Source: Silicimonas sp. (GTDB lineage Bacteria > Pseudomonadota > Alphaproteobacteria > Rhodobacterales > Rhodobacteraceae). Taken from it: 54,971 nucleotides of DNA. Positions 37,979 to 46,554 of the stretch are shown here, one piece after another; the stretch's first letter is position 1, and every line of letters starts with the position of its first letter. Position numbers and translations under genes: made by a program. Location: the NCBI GenBank assembly GCA_022819605.1, contig JAJEGW010000107.1, positions 1 to 54,971 on the forward strand, written 5' to 3'. The notes beneath the pieces are model-generated. The model searched no databases and was not told the origin of the DNA. It saw only the letters and a list, made by a program, of their open reading frames with translations.

Positions 37979-39181
37979 TTGCCAGTGCCCACAGCCAGGA
38001 ATTCAGGCATCGAGGTTCCGGCCTGTGACATCGATTTCTTCAGCGATGAATGTGTAACGGACCCGGTTTCGGCCTACCACCAGATGCTGGCCGCTGGTCC
38101 GGTCGTCTGGCTGCCCAGGAACCGATTGCATGCGATTTGCGGCTATGATGCGCTGACGACGTCATTGCGCAATCACAAGGTCTTTCGCTCCGGAAAGGGC
38201 GTTTCGATCGACGACGCGGTAAATTCCTTCCTCATCGGCAGCACTCTCAATTCCGACCCGCCCGAGCACGACGCGACACGGGCCATCACATTCGGGCCGC
38301 TCACGCCGAAGGCACTGGAAGAGGTGCGTGCCAGGATCGAGGAAGAGGCACAACTCATTGCCGACCGGGTGGTCGCGCAGCGCGAGTTTGACGCCGTCAG
38401 TGATCTCGCGACGCATCTGCCGCTGGCAATCGTGCGCGATTTGGTGGGTCTTGGCGCCCATGGCAAGGAACACATGCTGAAATGGGCCGGGGCCACGTTT
38501 GAGCTGATGGGAGATCCGCGTGATCGAAGGAAGACGGCTCTAAAGAACCTGGGCGAGTTGCGCCAGTTCCTGGACGATCCCGAGGTGTTGAACGGTCTCA
38601 GCCCAGACGGCTGGGCCAATCGTGCAACTCGCATGGCGGTCGAGGCCGGGATGGAGCACAGAAAGGCGATTTCGCTGATGCGGGACTACATTGCGCCCAG
38701 CCTTGACACGACGATTTCGGCCATCGGGTACGGCGTGATGCTGTTTGCCCGAAACCCGGATCAATGGGACAAGCTTCGACAGGACAGGTCGCTTGTGCGT
38801 AACGCCATCGAGGAAGTCGTCCGACTCAATACACCGATCAAGACTCTGTCGCGCCTTGTCGAAGAAGCCGTCGAGGTCGGCGGAACGACGTTGCCGAAAG
38901 GGAGCCGAACCATGATGATGTTCGGTGCCGCCAACCGCGACCCGTCAAAGTTCGAAGACCCTGACGCATTTGATATCGAGCGGAATACGCGTGGTCATGT
39001 CGGATTTGGACACGGCACGCATGCGTGTCTTGGCATGCACCTCGCCCGTCTTGAAATGAGCTGCCTGTTCAATGCACTGGCAGATCGCATTGAACGCTTT
39101 GAACTCATTGAAGAACCGGTTCCCGGAAAGATCAGCGTTATCCACAGCTTTCGAAGATTGATGGTCCGCATCGAAACTTGA
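37979..39181 (+). CDS. Cytochrome P450
   Basis: A 400-residue soluble bacterial P450, a heme-thiolate monooxygenase. Seen: NSDPPEHDATRAITFGPLTP (C-helix region), the I-helix DYIAPSLDTTISAIGYG with the oxygen-activating Thr, the ExxR motif in NAIEEVVRLNTP, and the heme loop GFGHGTHACLGMHLARLE with Cys350 as the iron ligand. The start is uncertain: TTG 37979 has GGAG seven bases before it; TTG 37946 and GTG 37985 are alternatives. No ferredoxin or ferredoxin reductase is adjacent. Substrate unknown; it is the first plus-strand gene of the accessory region. Confidence 0.9.
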   Translation: MPVPTARNSGIEVPACDIDFFSDECVTDPVSAYHQMLAAGPVVWLPRNRLHAICGYDALTTSLRNHKVFRSGKGVSIDDAVNSFLIGSTLNSDPPEHDATRAITFGPLTPKALEEVRARIEEEAQLIADRVVAQREFDAVSDLATHLPLAIVRDLVGLGAHGKEHMLKWAGATFELMGDPRDRRKTALKNLGELRQFLDDPEVLNGLSPDGWANRATRMAVEAGMEHRKAISLMRDYIAPSLDTTISAIGYGVMLFARNPDQWDKLRQDRSLVRNAIEEVVRLNTPIKTLSRLVEEAVEVGGTTLPKGSRTMMMFGAANRDPSKFEDPDAFDIERNTRGHVGFGHGTHACLGMHLARLEMSCLFNALADRIERFELIEEPVPGKISVIHSFRRLMVRIET

Positions 39182-39555
39182 AGTGGCATCAGGACCTGCG
39201 GCAGAGAGCCCTGAACGTCGGGACGTCAAGCGATGTCCGGATTGGCGGGGGAGACCATCGCAGAAATGGTGACCAACGACCTTTCGGGCCGAGGCGGGGC
39301 GACATCCACGTGGCGGAACAGGTGGATTACTTCGCCACGAAGTTTGAATCCGGCAGAAAGTCGTGAAGGCGGGCGACAGGCGTCTCCTTTTCTCCCGGGG
39401 GCCAATGCGAGGCTTCGAGTCGCGGACCGTCCCTCCGAGAGTGAGCACAGGAAATGGTTGCATCTCTTCGCTTTCTCTTTACTTTCTCGTCCTGCACGGA
39501 CAGGCATTCCTGTCTCGACAACTTTATGGCGACACATCAGGAGGAAAGACACACA
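39182..39555. other. Intergenic region upstream of the TRAP operon, with a short hairpin
   Basis: No supported gene. A T-rich stretch (TTTCTCTTTACTTTCTC, near 39471-39488) precedes the perfect 6-bp hairpin GACAGG-CATT-CCTGTC (39499-39514), about 40 bp upstream of dctP. This is the likely promoter/operator of the transporter operon. Confidence 0.45.
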
Positions 39556-40644
39556 ATGCAACGTCGCAAGTTTCTGAAAGCAGCGGCACTCGGCACGGCA
39601 GGTGCCGCGCTTGCCGCGCCAATGGTGAACGCGCAAGGCGCAACCACCCTCACCATCGTTTCGACCTGGCCAAGGGACTTTCCCGGCCTCGGACTGAGCG
39701 CCCAGCGCTTGGCCGCACGCATTACCGAATTGAGCCAGGGGGCCATCCAGACCGAGTACTTTGCAGCGGGCGAGCGCGTTGGAGCGTTCGACGTGTTCGA
39801 CGAAGTGTCTTCTGGCAACTCGCAGGCCTACATTGCTGCCGATTACTACTGGATCGGCAAACATCCGGGCTTCGCATATTTCACTGCAGTACCGTTCGGA
39901 ATGACGGTCTCGGAATGGAATGCCTGGATCAAGTTTAGAGGCGGGCAGGAACTTTGGGACAAGATCTCCGGTGAATTCGGGCTGAAGGCCGTACCATGCG
40001 GTTCAACCGGCGCCCAAGCCGGCGGCTGGTTCAACAAGGAGATCAACAGCCGCGATGATCTTCAGGGCCTGAAAATGCGTATCCCCGGCCTCGGTGGAAC
40101 CGTGATGTCGAAGCTTGGCGTTTCAACGGTCTCGCTGCCAGGCGGCCAGATCTACGAGAACCTCGTTTCGGGTGCTGTTGACGCTACAGAATGGGTCGGC
40201 CCCTACAATGACTACTTCATGAAGTTCTACGAGGCCGCCCAGTATTACTACACCACGGGAATGCATGAGCCTGGATCCAGCTTGGCATTTGGGATGAACG
40301 CGTCCTGGTGGGGCGGCCTGAGCGACTGGGAGCGGGCACTCATCACCGCTGCCTGCTTGGAGGAGCACGCCGCCCAGCCGGAGGAGGCTTGGGCCAACAA
40401 CGGCGAGTACCTCGCACGTCTCGTGAACGACCACGGCGTTCAGGTTCGCGCATTCAACGAGGATGTCTGGGATGCCTTCGGTGAAGCTGCGGAGGAAGTG
40501 TTCGTCGAGACCCGCGATCACTCCGCACTTGCTGCCGAGATCGATGATGCCTTCCAGGCGGCACTTAGGGAAATCGGTGCCTGGCAGGCGGCGGCGGAGA
40601 TCGCGTATTCGAACCAGCGCAACCGTGTTCTTGGTCTGACCTGA
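39556..40644 (+). CDS. dctP: TRAP transporter substrate-binding protein, TakP-like
   Basis: A 362-residue periplasmic binding protein. It starts MQRRKFLKAAALGTAG with the Tat twin-arginine motif and ends the signal at MVNAQ, so it should be exported folded. Conserved in the TakP/DctP group: the MRIPGLGG loop with the carboxylate-binding Arg and the GAVDATEWVGPYND motif. These suggest a monocarboxylate or 2-oxoacid as ligand, possibly with a metal ion. ATG 39556 follows GGAGGAAAG. It is separated from the permease genes by a strong hairpin, which would give more binding protein than permease. Confidence 0.9.
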   Translation: MQRRKFLKAAALGTAGAALAAPMVNAQGATTLTIVSTWPRDFPGLGLSAQRLAARITELSQGAIQTEYFAAGERVGAFDVFDEVSSGNSQAYIAADYYWIGKHPGFAYFTAVPFGMTVSEWNAWIKFRGGQELWDKISGEFGLKAVPCGSTGAQAGGWFNKEINSRDDLQGLKMRIPGLGGTVMSKLGVSTVSLPGGQIYENLVSGAVDATEWVGPYNDYFMKFYEAAQYYYTTGMHEPGSSLAFGMNASWWGGLSDWERALITAACLEEHAAQPEEAWANNGEYLARLVNDHGVQVRAFNEDVWDAFGEAAEEVFVETRDHSALAAEIDDAFQAALREIGAWQAAAEIAYSNQRNRVLGLT

Positions 40645-40674
40645 GGCCTTGAACGGAACCGGCTTATGACCAAG

Positions 40675-40708
40675 GCAGGAGCCGGCGGAACGTCGGCTCC
40701 TGCTTTTT
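40675..40708 (+). terminator. Intraoperonic terminator between dctP and dctQ
   Basis: A perfect 9-bp stem, GCAGGAGCC (40675-40683) with GGCTCCTGC (40695-40703), followed by TTTTT. It is 30 bp after the dctP stop. It can stop most transcripts after dctP while letting some read into the permease genes. Confidence 0.85.
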
Positions 40709-40777
40709 CCGTCGACGCGCGTACAGCAGCATGAAATCAGGTGCGCGCCACGGTACGGGACAGTCGGAGGGATGTTG

Positions 40778-41770
40778 ATGAGCACCGCGTCAGATCCGGA
40801 CAACCTGTCTCGTCACGGCACGCCTGCACCTGTGCCGCGCGTGTTTGGGTGGGCGATGCTCGCCGCGCTTGCCGCATTCATGATCAACAACGTGTTCATC
40901 GTGGCCTGGGGCTTTCCAAAGCCAACCCAGGCATTCGGCGGTGATGGACGTGCATGGCTGCTGGTCGCGATTTACGCAATCTTTGCCGCTCTCGCGGTTT
41001 TCTGGGTGTTGCGTACGCCTGATCGTGCGTTGCGACACGATGCGAGGGCGATCAGCGATTTCAACGCCTATCTTATCCGCGGTTGTTATTTCGCGGTGCT
41101 TTTTACCGGGATTGCAGATGCCGCGATCGCCTTCATCCGGGTCGAGGGCCTCCTGCCCTACGTCTTCGGCGAGAAACTCTCACACGATTTGATACGGTCT
41201 CATTTTATTGGCCCATGGATTCACTTTCCCTTGGCGGTTCTCGGGTTTGTCGTGGCGGCATTCTCGCGCTCGCTGGGCTTCATTTGGCTGGCGCTATTGA
41301 TCGTGATAGCGGAACTGCTGATCGTTTTCTCCCGATTCGTCTTCTCCTACGAACAGGCACTCATGGGTGATCTCGTCCGCTACTGGTATGCGGCACTGTT
41401 CCTCTTTTCCTCTGCCTACACGCTCCTCGATGAGGGCCATGTGCGCGTCGACGTGCTCTATGCGAGCTTTGACGTCCGCCGGAAGGGAAGGGTGAACGCC
41501 GTGGGAGCGATCCTGATGGGCATGTCGACCTCCTGGGTCATCATCCTGGTCGGCATGGGATCGGCCAATGCCATCATCAATTCTCCTGTCAGGAACTTCG
41601 AAGTCAGCCAGACCGGCACGGCAGGCATGTACACCAAGTACCAGATGGCTGCGTTTCTCGGGATATTCGCCATCACTATGCTGATACAGTTCGTGAGTTA
41701 CCTGTTTGAGGCCGTGGCGGACATGCGGGACGAACCCGGGCACCGTGACGTGGAACCGGTGGGGCATTGA
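40778..41770 (+). CDS. dctQ: TRAP transporter small permease, DctQ family
   Basis: A 330-residue membrane protein, longer than typical DctQ, with an N-terminal cytoplasmic part and about eight hydrophobic segments: the first half forms an extra membrane domain and the DctQ-like part is in the second half (SYEQALMGDLVRYWYAALFLFSSAYTLLDEGHVRVDVLYASF). It pairs with DctM to form the carrier. I chose ATG 40778 because GGAGG ends seven bases before it; ATG 40772 would be only one base from it. It ends 12 bp before dctM. Confidence 0.88.
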   Translation: MSTASDPDNLSRHGTPAPVPRVFGWAMLAALAAFMINNVFIVAWGFPKPTQAFGGDGRAWLLVAIYAIFAALAVFWVLRTPDRALRHDARAISDFNAYLIRGCYFAVLFTGIADAAIAFIRVEGLLPYVFGEKLSHDLIRSHFIGPWIHFPLAVLGFVVAAFSRSLGFIWLALLIVIAELLIVFSRFVFSYEQALMGDLVRYWYAALFLFSSAYTLLDEGHVRVDVLYASFDVRRKGRVNAVGAILMGMSTSWVIILVGMGSANAIINSPVRNFEVSQTGTAGMYTKYQMAAFLGIFAITMLIQFVSYLFEAVADMRDEPGHRDVEPVGH

Positions 41771-41782
41771 GGATCACCGCTG

Positions 41783-44443
41783 ATGGAACTGTTTTTTCTC
41801 GCCCTGCTGATCTTGGTTATGGCCGCTGCCTTGGGCTCCGGCTTTCCCGTTGCCTTCGCGCTTCCGGGCGCAGCGATCATTTCGATCGTTGCCGCGGCGG
41901 CCTCCGGCTACATCTTTGCCGACAACATGGACGCGTTCTTCCATTCCGGCGGGCCGTCGCAGTGGCTTACGGCCGGGGTGACGAACCTTAGGGGCGTCTA
42001 TTGGGAGGTCGAGCGGGACACCCTGATTGCGATTCCTCTGTTCATCTTCATGGGCATCATGCTGCAGCGGTCCAAGATCGCCGAAGACCTGCTGGTGACC
42101 ATGGCGCGGCTCTTTGGACCGGTGCCGGGAGGACTTGGCATTTCGGTGGTCTTCGTGGGGGCGCTGCTTGCTGCCACGACCGGGATCGTTGGTGCAACCG
42201 TAGTCGCGATGGGACTCATCTCCCTTCCCGCGATGCTGCGCAACAATTACGCCCAACCGCTTGCAACGGGAACAATCGCGGCATCAGGCACACTGGGACA
42301 GATCATCCCGCCATCCATCGTTCTCATCATCCTGGCTGACCAGCTGGCAAGCGCCTCGGACCAGGCGTCGACAGCGCGGAAGGCGCTGCACAAGGGTTCA
42401 ACCGGGGAATTGACCATGCCCTCGGTCTTCGACGTGGCATCCACGAGCGCGGGCGAAATGTTCCTGGGCGCCTTCGTGCCGGGCATCGTGCTTGTCCTGC
42501 TCTACATGCTCTTCATCCTCGGCCTTGCCTTGATTAGGCCAAAGCTGGCGCCAGCCGTTCCTTACGCCAGCGTGCGCGATGCAAGATTCTGGGGCAATGT
42601 GCTGCTGACGCTTGTTCCGCCGCTGGCCCTGATATTCCTCGTTCTCGGCTCAATCCTTTCGGGCATCGCAACCGTCAACCAGGCCGGTGCCATCGGTGCA
42701 GCCGGTGCGTTGATCATGGCTGGCTACCGGCTTGTGGAGCAGAACCGCCTCACGTTCGCGCCTGCGCTTCTAGCGATCGTCGGGCTTGCCGTGATCGCGT
42801 TTGCCCTTTCTAATTTCGACACCAACGTCAAGTCAGTGATCGTTACCGGCGGAGACATGACGGGCATCTGGCTTGCCGGCGTCGGCGTTGCGCTTGTGAT
42901 GGTCGCATTGATCTGGTCGGGCGTCCGCGTCCTGCGGATCGAAAACACCTTGCGCGACGTGATGATCGAGACCGCAAAGACCACGTCGCTGGTGTTCATA
43001 ATCCTGCTCGGTGCAGCAATGCTGACTGCGGCGTTCCGTGCATTTGGCGGCGAGGAACTGGTGAAGGATTTCCTGAATTCGTTGCCGGGCGGGTTCTGGA
43101 CGCAGTTTGTCATCGTCATGGCCGTGATATTCGTTCTCGGCTTCTTTCTCGACTTCATCGAGATTGCGGTTGTGGTCGTGCCGATCGTGGCACCTATCCT
43201 GTTGGCAGATCCCACGGCCAACATCACGGCGGTCTGGCTCGGCGTGATGATCGGACTGAATATCCAGACCTCGTTCCTTACGCCACCGTTCGGTTTCGCG
43301 TTGTTCTACCTGAGGGGCGTCGCGCCGTCGTACGTGAAGACGGTCCAGATCTACAAGGGGGTCGTGGCCTTCATCTGCCTCCAGTTGGTCGCGCTCGCAA
43401 TCGTCGGCTACTATCCGCAGCTCGTGAACTATCTGCCGAACCGCGTTTCGCTTCTGGGCGAGACAGCTCCGCCCCCGCGGAACCCGAAGCTGCAGCATTG
43501 CCTTGAAGACTACGTCCATGATCGGCTGGCCGAGAGCCGCGAGGTTGTTCTGGCGTCCATCGAGACGGCACGCGGGCTCGATCTCTCGATCCTGCCGCGC
43601 GGTGCTCGCGGTGCCTTGGCGGACGCATTTGACAGCGCAGAAGCTGCAATAGGCCATCTCGAGAGTGCCTGGGTTGCCCATGACGAGGTGGTCGCGGCCA
43701 CGGGCGAGTATCGCCCGTTGCATCGACGGGTGAGATTCATCGAAAAGCAGATCCGTGATCTTGATCGCGAGATCGGGAAACTGACCCAGCAGGCTAGCTT
43801 CCTGACAACCGAAGATCAGGCCGACCGTAAGGCGCAGCTCGAAGAGAGAATTGCGGCAATGGAGGCCGAACGCGCTGAACTCGCGGCAACCGTGCCGGAC
43901 GGCTGGGACGAAGTCTACATGCAGTTCAGCGCCCTTGTTCAGACAGAGGACAAGGCACGTGCGGCCTATCGGCGGGCAGCGGACGGTTCGGTCGGGCCCG
44001 TGCGCGATTTCCTCTCCATCGTGGAAGCCAACGACGCATTCTTCGCGCTGGAAAGCGACTTGCGCGGAATGCAGAGCCTGGTGGCAACGGGTGACAGGGC
44101 CATTGCGGAAGAGACAGCCAAGGCCCTCGGCAGTGCCTTCGGGGCGTTGGCCGGTGCCGACGACATTCGTTCGGCTCTGTCGAAGGTGCGCCGCTCGCTG
44201 CGCGATGGTCGGGAGGATCGCGAAAAAGCGGCGGAGAACTGGGCTGATGCCGTGGCGGCGTTTGAGGAACAGACCGCGTGGCGTCGCGCTGCGGCGGGAG
44301 ACCTGTCAATTGGTGTTCGAGCGTATCTTGATGCCATTTCCGACACGGTGGGCTCGCGCCAGCAGGACCGCCTGAACCGCGACCAGGCATTGCACATTTC
44401 CGGTTGCAACGCCGCCCATCGCGACGTCTCCCTGAATTTCTAG
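41783..44443 (+). CDS. dctM: TRAP transporter large permease, DctM family, with long C-terminal tail
   Basis: An 886-residue membrane protein. Residues 1 to about 560 form the DctM carrier domain (about 12 or more hydrophobic segments; VGATVVAMGLISLPAMLRNNY, GTLGQIIPPSIVLIILADQ and LNIQTSFLTPPFGFALFYLRG are typical). An insert of about 40 residues (ARKALHKGSTGELTMPS) lies in the middle. The last 325 residues are hydrophilic, mostly helical and rich in Glu, Arg and Ala, with a coiled-coil-like RKAQLEERIAAMEAERAEL, and end VSLNF. DctM proteins of 430-620 residues are more usual. The tail is probably cytoplasmic; its role is unknown. Confidence 0.9.
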   Translation: MELFFLALLILVMAAALGSGFPVAFALPGAAIISIVAAAASGYIFADNMDAFFHSGGPSQWLTAGVTNLRGVYWEVERDTLIAIPLFIFMGIMLQRSKIAEDLLVTMARLFGPVPGGLGISVVFVGALLAATTGIVGATVVAMGLISLPAMLRNNYAQPLATGTIAASGTLGQIIPPSIVLIILADQLASASDQASTARKALHKGSTGELTMPSVFDVASTSAGEMFLGAFVPGIVLVLLYMLFILGLALIRPKLAPAVPYASVRDARFWGNVLLTLVPPLALIFLVLGSILSGIATVNQAGAIGAAGALIMAGYRLVEQNRLTFAPALLAIVGLAVIAFALSNFDTNVKSVIVTGGDMTGIWLAGVGVALVMVALIWSGVRVLRIENTLRDVMIETAKTTSLVFIILLGAAMLTAAFRAFGGEELVKDFLNSLPGGFWTQFVIVMAVIFVLGFFLDFIEIAVVVVPIVAPILLADPTANITAVWLGVMIGLNIQTSFLTPPFGFALFYLRGVAPSYVKTVQIYKGVVAFICLQLVALAIVGYYPQLVNYLPNRVSLLGETAPPPRNPKLQHCLEDYVHDRLAESREVVLASIETARGLDLSILPRGARGALADAFDSAEAAIGHLESAWVAHDEVVAATGEYRPLHRRVRFIEKQIRDLDREIGKLTQQASFLTTEDQADRKAQLEERIAAMEAERAELAATVPDGWDEVYMQFSALVQTEDKARAAYRRAADGSVGPVRDFLSIVEANDAFFALESDLRGMQSLVATGDRAIAEETAKALGSAFGALAGADDIRSALSKVRRSLRDGREDREKAAENWADAVAAFEEQTAWRRAAAGDLSIGVRAYLDAISDTVGSRQQDRLNRDQALHISGCNAAHRDVSLNF

Positions 44444-44863
44444 GGGAGGGTGTCGGGAGCAGATCCGCAATCAAGCGTGCAGCACCGATCATGCCGGCCA
44501 GCGCGTGCAGTCCGTCCTTGCGTCCAGTGCTTGGTTTCGAGGATTTCGCGGAGCTGCAAGTTCGGTCGTCCTCACCCAGGATGAGATCATGTGCGTCGAT
44601 TGGATCATTCTATCCAAGTGATATTGCAAACTTGGGGCACGCGAAGAAGGTGCCTGGAGTGAATGACCGGTGCAAGTCCGCGCCCACGCACTGGCTGGGC
44701 CTGGCGACCTGAGCGCTTGAAGATTCAGGATGTGGTATTTGGTTCCTGTGACATCTCATAGCGACCCGTGTCGCCGTTGCACGCTCCTGTCATGAGATGA
44801 GGGTTGCTCCAAGCCGCGTGTTGTCGGACAAATGAGAACGTCCAACAGCCGAGCGAGCGCACC
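44444..44863. other. Intergenic region before the XRE-cupin regulator, with overlapping inverted repeats
   Basis: No supported gene. At 44600-44635, two overlapping inverted repeats sit in an AT-rich patch (listed separately). The rest is GC-rich and featureless to my reading. It probably carries the regulator's promoter. Confidence 0.45.
44600..44635. promoter_or_regulatory. Overlapping inverted repeats, operator candidate
   Basis: TTGGAT (44600-44605) pairs with ATCCAA (44612-44617), and CCAAGT (44614-44619) pairs with ACTTGG (44630-44635). The two hairpins share the CCAA and are mutually exclusive in RNA, or form tandem operator half-sites in DNA. It lies in an AT-rich island within GC-rich DNA, about 230 bp upstream of the XRE-cupin regulator. 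Confidence 0.4.
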
Positions 44864-45493
44864 GTGAGACAACCTGAACTGTCACAGGATCCGCACAGGG
44901 TTCGGCAAGGTGTCGACAGGAATCTCGAGCGGGCCATCGGGCGCGAAGTGCGCGCATTTCGTCATCAACGGGGCATGACCGTTTCTGAACTGGCGTCCTC
45001 CACCGGTCTGTCAGCGGGCATGCTCTCAAAGATCGAAAACGGCAGGATCTCTCCGTCGCTCACCACGCTGCAAGGCCTTGCAAACGTGCTGAATGTTCCT
45101 CTCAGCTCGCTGTTCACGGGCTTCGATGACGCTCGGGAGGCCGTCCTGACGCGATCCGGCAGCGGGGTCGAGACAAAGAGGGCGGGAACTCGGGCAGGGC
45201 ACCAGTACAACTTGCTCGGTCATCTTGGACACAACACCAGCGGGGTTGTGGTCGAGCCTTACCTGATCACGTTGGCTGAACAGTCGGACGTGTTCCCGAC
45301 CTTTCAGCACGACGGAATCGAGATGCTGTACATGCTGGAAGGCGAAGTCGATTACCGCCACGGTGACAGGATCTTCTCCCTGAAGCCCGGAGATACCCTG
45401 TTTTTCGACGCGGACTCGCCGCACGGCCCCGAAGTCCTGGTCAAGCTTCCGGCAAGGTATTTGTCCGTGATTTCCTATCGGCAGTCTCGCTGA
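44864..45493 (+). CDS. XRE family transcriptional regulator with cupin sensor domain
   Basis: A 209-residue regulator with a Cro/XRE helix-turn-helix at residues 18-80 (IGREVRAFRHQRGMTVSELA, LSAGMLSKIENGRISPSLTTL) and a C-terminal cupin domain (EMLYMLEGEVDYRHGDRIFSLKPGDTLFFDADSPHGPE) that binds a small ligand. Regulators of this type often control amine, polyamine or amino-acid catabolism. I placed the start at GTG 44864, where the RQPELSQDP-type N-terminus of the family begins; the frame is open to 44804. It is 163 bp upstream of glxB and is probably the local switch. Confidence 0.88.
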   Translation: MRQPELSQDPHRVRQGVDRNLERAIGREVRAFRHQRGMTVSELASSTGLSAGMLSKIENGRISPSLTTLQGLANVLNVPLSSLFTGFDDAREAVLTRSGSGVETKRAGTRAGHQYNLLGHLGHNTSGVVVEPYLITLAEQSDVFPTFQHDGIEMLYMLEGEVDYRHGDRIFSLKPGDTLFFDADSPHGPEVLVKLPARYLSVISYRQSR

Positions 45494-45574
45494 AATAGCC
45501 GAATCCAGGCTGCCGGCCCTTGCTTGAGACTCTGGCTGGCTGGCATCTCGTCGCATCTGCCGAAGGTTCGTATC

Positions 45575-45610
45575 GGGAAAAAAAGTTTCTCACAGGTAGT
45601 GCCGCGGCAC
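45575..45610. promoter_or_regulatory. Palindromes upstream of glxB, operator candidate
   Basis: GAAAAAAAGTTTC (45577-45589), a GAAA/TTTC dyad, is followed by a 12-bp perfect palindrome, GTGCCGCGGCAC (45599-45610), about 45 bp before the glxB ATG. Either could bind the adjacent XRE-cupin regulator. A related GAAAATTTC dyad occurs before the Rieske gene at 48782-48790. Confidence 0.4.
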
Positions 45611-45656
45611 GAGATTCGCTAGACTCGCACCGTTGGGCCAAGAAGGGATTCGATCC

Positions 45657-46553
45657 ATGTGCGGGATTGTAGGTCTGTTCCTCAAGGACAAGGAGCTCGA
45701 GCCGAAACTGGGCGAGATGTTGACGCAGATGCTGACAACCATGTCGGACCGGGGACCGGACAGTGCTGGCATTGCGATCTACGGCAGGGGCAAGCGCGGC
45801 AAGGCGAAACTGACAGTGCAGTCGGACCAGCCTGATCAGGATCTTGGCGACCTGGCACCGGAACTGGGACAGGCCATAGGCACGGAGGTCGGCATTCGCC
45901 GCGTCGACACGCATGCGGTACTGGAATTGGCAGCAGGAAAGGTGCATGCGGCACGGAAGGCGGTTCGCGAATTGCGTCCGGGCATAAGGGTGATGTCTGA
46001 CGGTGAAGTCATCGAGATCTACAAGGAAGTAGGGCTGCCCAAGGACGTTGCCGACCGTTTCGATCTGTCCCGGATGGAAGGCACGCATGGCATCGGACAT
46101 ACCCGAATGGCCACCGAATCCGCGGTAACGACAGAAGGGGCGCACCCGTATTCCACCGGGGCGGATCAGTGCCTGGTGCACAACGGTTCACTCTCGAACC
46201 ATAACGACCTGCGCCGCAAGCTCATGCGCAAGGGTGCCCGGATCGAGTCGATGAATGATACCGAAGTCGGAGCCGCTTACCTGACCTGGAAGATGCAGAA
46301 TGGCGCGTCGCTCGGCGAGGCGCTGGACAGCTCGCTCGATGATCTCGACGGTTTCTTCACGTTTGTCGTCGGTACGAAGGATGGCTTTGGCGTGTTGCGC
46401 GATCCCATCGCCTGCAAACCGGCCGTGATGGGTGAGACAAGCCAGTACGTGGCCTTTGGCAGCGAGTACCGGGCGCTGGTGAGCCTTCCGGGAATTGAAG
46501 ATGCAAGCGTCTGGGAGCCTGAACCAGCGACCGTCTATTTCTGGAGCCATTGA
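45657..46553 (+). CDS. glxB: Class II glutamine amidotransferase, GlxB (MgsA)-like
   Basis: A 298-residue Ntn-type amidotransferase. The catalytic Cys is residue 2 (MCGIVGLFLKD), the start chosen here; RGPDSAG, HTRMATES and VHNGSLSNHNDLR are the glutamine-binding loops. It resembles GlxB of rhizobia and MgsA, a subunit of N-methylglutamate synthase. Expected role: hydrolysis of glutamine and passing ammonia (or, for MgsA-type, part of the amine-transfer machine). It is followed by glxC one base after its stop and glxD 10 bp further, clearly one operon. ATG 45657 follows GAAGGG. Confidence 0.9.
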   Translation: MCGIVGLFLKDKELEPKLGEMLTQMLTTMSDRGPDSAGIAIYGRGKRGKAKLTVQSDQPDQDLGDLAPELGQAIGTEVGIRRVDTHAVLELAAGKVHAARKAVRELRPGIRVMSDGEVIEIYKEVGLPKDVADRFDLSRMEGTHGIGHTRMATESAVTTEGAHPYSTGADQCLVHNGSLSNHNDLRRKLMRKGARIESMNDTEVGAAYLTWKMQNGASLGEALDSSLDDLDGFFTFVVGTKDGFGVLRDPIACKPAVMGETSQYVAFGSEYRALVSLPGIEDASVWEPEPATVYFWSH

Positions 46554-46554
46554 G

